Origin: Actinomycetota bacterium
Lineage (GTDB): Bacteria; Actinomycetota; Acidimicrobiia; Acidimicrobiales; Ilumatobacteraceae
DNA length: 8,567 nt
Assembly (NCBI GenBank): GCA_009704065.1
Contig: WLEX01000039.1
Span: 1 to 8,567, forward strand
Reading direction: 5' to 3'
Part shown: positions 1 through 7,672 of the stretch, in pieces
Layout: every line of letters starts with the position of its first letter
Numbering within the stretch: position 1 is the stretch's first letter
The notes under the pieces: generated by a model
Databases searched by the model: none
Seen by the model: the letters and a program-made list of their open reading frames with translations, nothing else
What the model was told of the DNA's origin: nothing
Program-made: the position numbers and the translations under genes

Positions 1-352
1 AAATCTCACCAAGCATTCGTGCCCCGATTGCTTCATGGTCTAAATATCTTCGTAGGCGTGGATGCAATGGACCGAACGCTGTTGCAACGATTCGCAGACC
101 CCAACCAAGATTTGCCGAGACTTTTCCCACATCATGCAGCAGGGCTCCGCGTAGTGCTGTAATTTCAGCGTCAGGGCACAATTGCATGAATCTTTCAAGA
201 ACATGAAGAGAATGACGTTTATCTCTGCCTTGCATCGAGGCCCATAGAGAAAATTCTTGGGTGTTCAATATGGTGCGCGCAAGATCTATTTGGGTTGTGC
301 TCGGCTGAGCGTTCGACCAAGAAGTAAGGGCGCGCTTCACCAGATGTTTCAT
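1..352 (-). CDS. HD-domain putative phosphohydrolase (N-terminal 117 residues, runs off the window)
   Basis: This reading frame opens at the ATG at 352-350 and stays open to the left edge, so only the N-terminal 117 residues are visible. It contains the HD signature ALLHDVGK (His73-Asp74), with upstream histidines at 47 and 50 (KRHSLH) and a later YLDHEAIGA (His106). This H...HD...H pattern is typical of metal-dependent HD phosphohydrolases. No signal peptide or clear membrane segment is visible, so it is probably cytoplasmic. It starts 5 bases after the xerD stop codon. Its ribosome binding site lies in the last xerD codons, so the two are probably translated together. The substrate is unknown: HD proteins act on nucleotides, cyclic dinucleotides or other phosphoesters, and nothing visible distinguishes these. 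The HD fold assignment is firm and the function is open. In many actinobacteria a parA/scpA/scpB segment follows xerD; here this gene occupies that place. Confidence 0.85.
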   Translation of the reverse strand, partial: MKHLVKRALTSWSNAQPSTTQIDLARTILNTQEFSLWASMQGRDKRHSLHVLERFMQLCPDAEITALRGALLHDVGKVSANLGWGLRIVATAFGPLHPRLRRYLDHEAIGARMLGEI

Positions 353-357
353 ATTCT

Positions 358-1296
358 TCACCCCTGAGCTCGTGGGTGGGATTGTTTATAGACAGACCAC
401 AAGTGATCGTTTGAGACCTTTGTATAAATCTGTGTTGTTGAAATTGTGGCGTGGCCTAGCATTTCTTGCACAATGCGCAAATCAGCACCATGTTCCAACA
501 TGTGAGTGGCACAGGAATGGCGCAATACATGGGGAGATAAATCACTGTGGATTCCTGCACGCATTCCTGCTTCACGAACGATATTCCACGCCTTCTGCCT
601 GTTCAGGCGCCGACCACGATTTGTTAAGAACACCGCTTCCCTGTCGGAACCCTTAGACCACGTATCGGGTACCAAATTGTTACGCCCACCAATTTCTAGA
701 TAATTCCTCAAATGCGACTCTGCGATTCTTCCGAAAGGCACAACACGCTCTTTGGAACCCTTACCAAAAAGCCTCACTACGCGCGATGGTAAATCAATAT
801 CATCGAGATTCACATCGCAGGCTTCAGAAATTCGAGCACCGGTTGCGTACAGGAATTCCAAAAGAGCCCGATCTCGTATTTCGACCGACGACTCACCCGT
901 CATCGCCGACAAAAGAGACTCCACTTCTTCGACTGACAATGGCTTCGGAACACCACCAGGCACTCGTACACCTTCCACACGAACTACCGGGTCATCGGAA
1001 CGAATATCTTCTGCTACAAGAAATGAATGCAACATGCGTATGGCTGCCAAATTGCGTGCGGTAGTTGCCACTGCGGCACCGCTACCTTGCATTTTGTTGA
1101 CATACTTCTCAACCGTTTGCTCATCGACGGTCAGCAAGGTGCAATCGCTTTCATGCAGGAACTGCACATAACGAGCAAGGTCACGTCGATATGACACAAC
1201 AGTGTTCACTGCTCGTCCTCGCTCTACCGTGATCCACCGAAGAAATGATTCCACCAACTCAGCACAGCGAGTGTGTGTTGATGAGATGTTCACCAC
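358..1296 (-). CDS. xerD: Tyrosine recombinase XerD
   Basis: Site-specific tyrosine recombinase of 312 residues, the normal XerC/XerD length. With a XerC partner and FtsK it resolves chromosome dimers at dif sites. Residues about 10-100 form the N-terminal SAM-like core-binding domain (VERGRAVNTVVSYRRDL at 24-40), and residues about 118-305 form the catalytic domain. All catalytic residues are visible: Arg155 (ATGAR), Lys179 (GKGSKER), His256 and Arg259 (SPHVLRH), His282 (LGHATI) and nucleophile Tyr291 (TTQIYTKV). XerD is preferred over XerC because of synteny with M. tuberculosis Rv1701 after the Nudix gene; sequence alone would not settle this. The start is GTG at 1296 or the adjacent in-frame GTG at 1293, one base after the Nudix TGA, with only a weak AGG upstream. 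No dif site is seen in the window. Confidence 0.95.
   Translation of the reverse strand: MVNISSTHTRCAELVESFLRWITVERGRAVNTVVSYRRDLARYVQFLHESDCTLLTVDEQTVEKYVNKMQGSGAAVATTARNLAAIRMLHSFLVAEDIRSDDPVVRVEGVRVPGGVPKPLSVEEVESLLSAMTGESSVEIRDRALLEFLYATGARISEACDVNLDDIDLPSRVVRLFGKGSKERVVPFGRIAESHLRNYLEIGGRNNLVPDTWSKGSDREAVFLTNRGRRLNRQKAWNIVREAGMRAGIHSDLSPHVLRHSCATHMLEHGADLRIVQEMLGHATISTTQIYTKVSNDHLWSVYKQSHPRAQG
361..365 (-). promoter_or_regulatory. Ribosome binding site for the HD-domain gene, inside the xerD 3' end
   Basis: On the minus strand AGGGG lies 8 bases upstream of the ATG at 352 and covers the last two sense codons of xerD, just before its TGA. The motif and spacing fit a Shine-Dalgarno site and fix the start of the HD-domain protein. 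The overlap suggests coupled translation with xerD. Confidence 0.6.
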
Positions 1297-1297
1297 G

Positions 1298-1864
1298 TCA
1301 GCCTAAGAGTTCGGGATACCGCCGTGCAGCCATTAACAAGCCATACACCGATTTAGCATCTGTTATTTCGAACGTATCGACCATGTGAAGCGCCTGAGAG
1401 AACGGAACAACGAGGACCTTCATTTCCTGCTCCTCAGGGCCATGGGGCTCCATAACGCCACTCTCTAAGCCCAGTGCGACATACACCTCGACACTCGAAT
1501 CCGTCACACCAGGCGATGACAGAAGGGATCCGAGATGATCAATTTTGCTGGCCGAGTACCCGGTTTCTTCCTTCAATTCTCGCAAGGCAGTGACTTCAGG
1601 CAGCTCACCTTCAACATCGCGCATTCCTGCGGGAATCTCGAGCACCATCGCATCAAAACTCGATCGATATTGCGACACCAACACCACGTTGTTGTGATCA
1701 TCGACAGCGACTATTCCAACAGCACCCGGCGTACTTACGTAGGTGCGTTCGAATTCTTCACCGCCAGGGCTAACAATAGAACGCTGCAACAAACGAAACA
1801 TTGCCCACGAATGAACAACCTTTTCTTGCGTGACGCGAAATGCGCTGCGGGACAACCCACCCAT
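1298..1864 (-). CDS. Nudix hydrolase, ADP-ribose pyrophosphatase-like
   Basis: Nudix-family hydrolase of 188 residues, most likely cleaving ADP-ribose to AMP and ribose 5-phosphate in the cytoplasm. The Nudix box lies at residues 80-103, with the metal-binding core RELKEETGY at 95-103 and preceding acidic residues. Upstream, VVLVSQYRSSF (60-70) and LEIPAG (75-80) match the ADP-ribose pyrophosphatase subgroup. From the opening glycine to the catalytic REL the box is one residue longer than the textbook spacing. From memory, mycobacterial Rv1700 (MT-ADPRase) has the same arrangement and occupies the same place between pyrG and xerD. The ATG at 1864 lies 4 bases after the pyrG stop with no Shine-Dalgarno sequence, so reinitiation after pyrG is likely. 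The family's N-terminal strand begins around residue 9, which supports this start over Met22. Substrate is inferred from subgroup and synteny. Confidence 0.92.
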   Translation of the reverse strand: MGGLSRSAFRVTQEKVVHSWAMFRLLQRSIVSPGGEEFERTYVSTPGAVGIVAVDDHNNVVLVSQYRSSFDAMVLEIPAGMRDVEGELPEVTALRELKEETGYSASKIDHLGSLLSSPGVTDSSVEVYVALGLESGVMEPHGPEEQEMKVLVVPFSQALHMVDTFEITDAKSVYGLLMAARRYPELLG

Positions 1865-1868
1865 TAGG

Positions 1869-3583
<1,715 letters not shown>

Positions 3584-5203
3584 CTACCGCTTGGGTCGCT
3601 TTGTGGGACTCGTGAGGGTGACCAAGAGTTCGCGAGCATGTGCGAGGGCGGATTCATCTGCCACACCTCCCGACAGCATGCGGGCGATTTCATTTGCACG
3701 ATCATCGGCTGCAACACGGCGGGCAGAACCAAAAGTCTTTCCACCCTTGACCGACTTAGAAATAGCCACTTGCTCATGGGCAGACGCAGCCACTTGAGCC
3801 AAGTGAGTGACAGCGATGACTTGATGCCCATTTCCGAGCTCTCGCAAGGCTCCCGCAACGGCAACAGCAGCCTCCCCACCGATTCCCGCATCGACTTCGT
3901 CGAAAACCATGGTTGCAGGATCTCCGGTGAGAACTAGGCGTAGTGCCAACATGACTCGAGCCAACTCACCACCACTTGCCACCTTTGCAATGGGCTGCGC
4001 AGCACTACCAGGGTTCGCTGCCAACATAAACACAACCGATTCACCAGCAGGGTCGGTGTCGACGTCTCCGACCGACACGTGAACTGTTGCGTGAGGCAAA
4101 GCGAGCTGGCGCAGTCGCTTCTGCACCGCTGTGGCCAGAGCCGGAGCTGCTGTGCGGCGAGCATTACCAACTTGCTTTTGGCATGCAAGCAATGCACTCA
4201 TTGCCTTTTTGCGTTCATTTTCCAATTGAGCAACCCGTTCGGCATACCCAGTGAGTTCATCGAGACGTTGCCGTGCTTCGGCTCCGAACTCTGCAACGTC
4301 AGCCAATGAATCGCCGTACTTGCGCATCAGGTCGCGTAAGGACTGACGACGTAGTCGAATCTCTTCGAGACGCTCAGGATTGTTCTCCGAGCCCTCTGCC
4401 GCGTCGCGCACCATGCGAGCAAGGTCGTCTGTTTCTGCCAATACTGAAGACAAACGCTCGACAATTGATGGCAACGATGAAATCGGAGCCATTGCACTCA
4501 CTGCCTGGCCCAAATTATCGACAGCACCACCATCGTCTGAGAGAAGTGCCACCACACGCTGTAAGGCCTCTTGATGGCGCACAACATCGGTGAGTGCATC
4601 TTCTTCAAGAGATAACTCGCGATCTTCTAGCGGGCCTTGCAGGTTGCTTGATTCGATTTCATCGCACTGAAATTGCAGCAAGTCAATTTCGCGCACACGA
4701 GACTTCTCGTCTCCCCCCAAGGCAGCAAGATTCGCATCAATATGCGTGACTGCTTCACGGGCCGAACGCAACTGGCTTGTGTCGACGTTGCCAAATTGAT
4801 CGAGTGACTCGCGCTGGGTAGCCGCAGACAACAAGCGTTGATGTGCATGTTGACCGTGAATGTCGACCAACGCCTCGCCCACCTCTGCCAAAGAGGCAAC
4901 TGTCGCCATGCGATCGTTGATGTAGGCACGGCTGCGGCCTTCACGATGCAGTACGCGACACAAGATGGTCTCCACTTCTCCATCGCTGCCCTGGGTAACA
5001 AATCGAGCTTCCACCCTGGCTTCTTCGGCACCGTCGCGGATAACAGAAACATCGGCGCGCTGACCCACCACCAAATTGATTGCCTCTACCAACATGGTTT
5101 TACCTGCACCGGTCTCGCCGGTAAAAGCGGTAAAACCTTTATCGAAGGTGAGACGCACTGATTCGATAATGCCCAGATTCTCTATAGACAATTCGACGAG
5201 CAT
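3584..5203 (-). CDS. recN: DNA repair protein RecN (SMC-like ATPase)
   Basis: RecN, 539 residues, an SMC-like ATPase that acts early in recombinational repair of double-strand breaks with RecA. The N-terminal ATPase half has Walker A GETGAGKT (29-36) and a Q-loop region DIHGQHAHQRLL (114-125). The middle (about 145-350) is charged, heptad-like coiled coil with a short break. The C-terminal half has the ABC signature VASGGELARVMLA (408-420), Walker B TMVFDEVDAGIGG (431-443), the switch histidine His467 in AVTHLAQVAA, and the typical EIARMLSGG (505-513). It is slightly shorter than the usual roughly 550-590 residues, mostly in the coiled coil and tail, and ends in a basic stretch (TKRPKR). Its ATG overlaps the nadK stop by one base (TGATG) with no obvious Shine-Dalgarno site, so translation is probably coupled to nadK. 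Confidence 0.97.
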   Translation of the reverse strand: MLVELSIENLGIIESVRLTFDKGFTAFTGETGAGKTMLVEAINLVVGQRADVSVIRDGAEEARVEARFVTQGSDGEVETILCRVLHREGRSRAYINDRMATVASLAEVGEALVDIHGQHAHQRLLSAATQRESLDQFGNVDTSQLRSAREAVTHIDANLAALGGDEKSRVREIDLLQFQCDEIESSNLQGPLEDRELSLEEDALTDVVRHQEALQRVVALLSDDGGAVDNLGQAVSAMAPISSLPSIVERLSSVLAETDDLARMVRDAAEGSENNPERLEEIRLRRQSLRDLMRKYGDSLADVAEFGAEARQRLDELTGYAERVAQLENERKKAMSALLACQKQVGNARRTAAPALATAVQKRLRQLALPHATVHVSVGDVDTDPAGESVVFMLAANPGSAAQPIAKVASGGELARVMLALRLVLTGDPATMVFDEVDAGIGGEAAVAVAGALRELGNGHQVIAVTHLAQVAASAHEQVAISKSVKGGKTFGSARRVAADDRANEIARMLSGGVADESALAHARELLVTLTSPTKRPKR

Positions 5204-6060
5204 CAGCGATCAGACAACCCGAATTTAGTTTTCAACACTTGATGGAAACGTTGTTCTTCAAATCGCACGAATCTCGCTACTTCCTGTGCAGCACGCACCT
5301 CGATGACATCACCAGGCTTCAATGTGTGCACCAGATCACCATCGGTGGCAACATTTACGTGTCGATGCCCGAGAATTTCTATGCGGACCAACTCACGTGC
5401 ATCGAGAACCATTGAACGGTCGAACAACATGTGAGGCGACACAGGCGTCATAAGAATTGCGCGCAACTGAGGAGACAAAATAGGTCCGCGCGCAGACATG
5501 GAATAAGCAGTGGAACCTGTTGGAGTAGCGAGTATGAGACCATCGGCCGCATACGTAGTGAACGGTGCTTTATCGATATCGACCCCAAGGCGCACCGTAT
5601 GGCCAGCCTCGCGCTTTTCGACCACTACTTCATTGAGCGCCAACTGGTTTGCAAGACGAGCACCATTGGACCACATCGAAATCTCAAGCAACATACGATC
5701 GTCGAATCGATATTGTCGGCCTTCGATGCCGGTTCGCCAGACATCGAGCGCATCGATAACCGCATCTTGTTCGACCGATGCGAGATATCCAAGTAGACCT
5801 AGGTTGACTCCGACAATGGGAATGCACCGTCCTGCGAGCGTACGTACGGCACGCAACATGGTGCCGTCTCCGCCGACCGATACAAGCACGTCGACGTCGC
5901 CGACATCGCCCGCTTCGACGTGTGGTGAATTGATTGCCGACACATCAGAATCATCGGCCACAGTCGACATGGAATGAGAATGGGCCCACAACGCAATGCT
6001 GCGAGCCACCTCTAGCGCATCGGGACGGAAGCGATGCACTGCTATGCCAATTCGACTCAT
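5203..6060 (-). CDS. nadK: NAD kinase
   Basis: NAD kinase (also ppnK), 285 residues, the usual bacterial size. It phosphorylates NAD+ to NADP+ in the cytosol and so sets the NADP(H) pool. The catalytic motif GGDGT is at residues 63-67 with VSVGGDGTMLRAV around it. It is followed by VNLGLLGYLASV (85-96), NEVVVEK (143-149), and the NAD-binding segment AADGLILATPTGSTAYSMSA (171-190). TPVSPHMLFDRSMVL (205-219) closes the C-terminal beta domain. LGYL replaces the more common LGFL, a conservative change. The ATG at 6060 lies 4 bases after the tlyA stop, and the stop overlaps the recN start by one base, so it is embedded in a tight tlyA-nadK-recN unit, as in mycobacteria. No truncation or missing key residue is seen. 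Confidence 0.97.
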   Translation of the reverse strand: MSRIGIAVHRFRPDALEVARSIALWAHSHSMSTVADDSDVSAINSPHVEAGDVGDVDVLVSVGGDGTMLRAVRTLAGRCIPIVGVNLGLLGYLASVEQDAVIDALDVWRTGIEGRQYRFDDRMLLEISMWSNGARLANQLALNEVVVEKREAGHTVRLGVDIDKAPFTTYAADGLILATPTGSTAYSMSARGPILSPQLRAILMTPVSPHMLFDRSMVLDARELVRIEILGHRHVNVATDGDLVHTLKPGDVIEVRAAQEVARFVRFEEQRFHQVLKTKFGLSDR

Positions 6061-6064
6061 GTCT

Positions 6065-6826
6065 CTAACCTACGGAACGGGTGGGGCATTTAGCCCACAT
6101 TATGAACTCTGTATTGCCCTCGGCGCCTTTTATAGGCGATTCCACTGTTCCCATTACATCAGCACCCAACGCGCGCAGGGCCTGCTTTACCCCATCACAG
6201 GCTTGGGCATGGACCAAGGGGTCGGTAATGACGCCCTTGCCTCGTGAGACCTCGACTCGCCCTGCTTCGAACTGCGGCTTCACCAATAACAACATTTCCG
6301 CCACTGGGAAACCGGATTCCGCCGTAATGCACTCGTGTAGGGCGGTCAACACTTTAGAAAGCGAAATGAAGCTGAGATCAGCCACCACTAACGAGCATGG
6401 AAATTGCATTTCTGCACGAGACATATCGCGGACATTGACGCCATCTCGCCATTCCACCAAAGGATGAGATTTGATCTTTTCGTGTAATTGATTTCGCCCG
6501 ACGTCGACAGCAAATACGCGTGATGCGCCTTTCTGCAATACACAGTCAGTGAAACCACCAGTGGAGACACCGGCATCGAGCACAGACCTGCCCACAACAG
6601 AAATTCCAAAAGCATCGAGCGCATGTTCGAGTTTTTCGCCACCTCGGCTCACGAATCGTTTTTCTACAACTACACGAATGGGCTCATCGTCACCCACCAT
6701 GCGCGATGCCTTTGTGGCAAATGTTCCACTCACCGTGACATTGCCTGCATCGATCATGCGGGAAGCATCTGTTCGAGAATCGGCCAATCCCCTCTTTACG
6801 AGAGCAGCATCGAGACGAACACGCAT
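6065..6826 (-). CDS. tlyA: TlyA-family rRNA 2'-O-methyltransferase with S4 domain
   Basis: TlyA of 253 residues, an S-adenosylmethionine-dependent 2'-O-ribose methyltransferase acting on rRNA cytidines; in mycobacteria it confers capreomycin sensitivity. Residues 1-55 form an S4 RNA-binding domain (RLDAALVKRGLADSRTDASR). The FtsJ/RrmJ-like domain follows: FVSRGGEKLEHAL (58-70), SAM-binding LDAGVSTGGFTDC (83-95), AVDVGRNQL (106-114), VADLSFISL (148-156), LLLVKPQFEAG (179-189) and GNTEFIMW (237-244). The catalytic tetrad appears as Lys65, Asp150, Lys183 and Glu240, lining up with M. tuberculosis Lys69, Asp154, Lys182 and Glu238. Only nine residues follow the final strand, so the C-terminal tail of the 268-residue mycobacterial protein is missing; this looks like the shorter TlyA type. 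The start has no clear Shine-Dalgarno sequence but agrees with the S4-domain beginning. It lies 23 bases after the HAD gene. Confidence 0.95.
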   Translation of the reverse strand: MRVRLDAALVKRGLADSRTDASRMIDAGNVTVSGTFATKASRMVGDDEPIRVVVEKRFVSRGGEKLEHALDAFGISVVGRSVLDAGVSTGGFTDCVLQKGASRVFAVDVGRNQLHEKIKSHPLVEWRDGVNVRDMSRAEMQFPCSLVVADLSFISLSKVLTALHECITAESGFPVAEMLLLVKPQFEAGRVEVSRGKGVITDPLVHAQACDGVKQALRALGADVMGTVESPIKGAEGNTEFIMWAKCPTRSVG

Positions 6827-6849
6827 GAAGTAATTGTACCTGTGGCGAA

Positions 6850-7644
6850 TTACTCGCCAAGGAGCGTTTCTGCAACAGCTGCCAAATCACCACACACATA
6901 ATCGGCATCGACACCCACTTGACCAGCGTCAGTCACCCCACTCAACACCATGGCAAACCGTGCACCCATCGTGTGGGCAAATCCACCGTCAGTATCGATA
7001 CGGTCACCCACCATCACCATCGATTCACTCGCAACTCCAACACACAACTCCGACACTAAATTGGCCATCGGTTGATAAGGCTTCCCAGTGACCATTGCCT
7101 GCACACCCGATGCTTTTTCAATGGCAGCCAATATTGAGCCACCGCCTGGGATCGGACCATTAGGTGTCGGATAGGTCGGATCATCGTTTGATCCAATAAG
7201 CACAGCCCCACCGCGCACTGCCGTCAACGCATCACTCAAAACTTGAAAATTGAACTCTCGATGAAACCCCACAACAACTGCATCGAAAGGTCCTGCAGTC
7301 TCTGGTTGTTCATAGGCCACCACAACCTCAGACACAACGCGCGACACCTCTTCAATTAATCCCTTGCCACCGCACACCAACACTCGCCATGAGGGTTTCA
7401 TCGCCGTAGCAGCCGACATGGCCGAGGTCACGATGTTTCCCTCTGCCGGTACTCCAATTGCAGCCAGTGCGGCCACTTGTTCGTTGTAGGTGGAGAACGA
7501 ATTATTGGTCACAAACACCACCCGCACCCCTGCATCGCGCAGCGAGGCAATGGCCTCCACTGATCCAGCGATTGGTTGGTGAGCAAGCCAGACCACACCG
7601 TCGAGGTCACATAGCACCACAGATGGCGTCTCGGTTTTGTTCAT
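6850..7644 (-). CDS. HAD-superfamily phosphatase, NagD / glycerol-3-phosphate phosphatase-like
   Basis: Haloacid dehalogenase-type phosphatase of the NagD/PGP (subclass IIA) group, 264 residues from the ATG chosen here. Motif I is CDLDGVVW with Asp13 and Asp15; motif II is VTNNS with Thr46; motif III is TGKPYQ with Lys188; motif IV is VGDRIDTDGG with Asp214 and Asp219. The C2 cap lies between about residues 75 and 185. By position it matches M. tuberculosis Rv1692, reported as a glycerol-3-phosphate phosphatase that recycles phospholipid head groups, but the substrate here is inference. It lacks the C-terminal extension that makes Rv1692 about 350 residues long. The frame extends upstream to GTG codons at 7650 and 7662; ATG 7644 is preferred because GGCAGGA sits 9 bases before it. 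It is the first gene of the minus-strand cluster and diverges from the DUF1015 gene. Confidence 0.92.
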   Translation of the reverse strand: MNKTETPSVVLCDLDGVVWLAHQPIAGSVEAIASLRDAGVRVVFVTNNSFSTYNEQVAALAAIGVPAEGNIVTSAMSAATAMKPSWRVLVCGGKGLIEEVSRVVSEVVVAYEQPETAGPFDAVVVGFHREFNFQVLSDALTAVRGGAVLIGSNDDPTYPTPNGPIPGGGSILAAIEKASGVQAMVTGKPYQPMANLVSELCVGVASESMVMVGDRIDTDGGFAHTMGARFAMVLSGVTDAGQVGVDADYVCGDLAAVAETLLGE

Positions 7645-7672
7645 AGCCACTAATCCTGCCACCCTTTATGTC
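7645..7672. other. Divergent intergenic region between the HAD phosphatase cluster and the DUF1015 gene
   Basis: Only 28 bases separate the two opposing start codons. Transcription of the whole minus-strand cluster and of the DUF1015 gene must both begin here or inside the neighbouring coding regions. On the minus strand CATAAA (7670-7665) is placed like a -10 element, with a start point near 7658 and a short leader containing GGCAGGA. No good -35 partner is seen. The plus-strand start has no purine-rich ribosome binding site, so that mRNA may be leaderless or nearly so. Both promoter ideas are weak inferences. Confidence 0.4.
7654..7660 (-). promoter_or_regulatory. Ribosome binding site deciding the HAD phosphatase start
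   Basis: GGCAGGA on the minus strand ends 9 bases before ATG 7644. The upstream GTG at 7662 would have its AAAGG directly against the start codon, which is too close to work well. This favours ATG 7644, although GTG 7650, four bases after AGGA, cannot be excluded. Confidence 0.5.

Noticed and set aside
5740..5770. Repeated GCATCGA-like words in nadK and tlyA
   Set aside because: They are scattered, short, and follow the Asp/Ser/Arg codon usage of the genes; they do not form a spaced or palindromic array.
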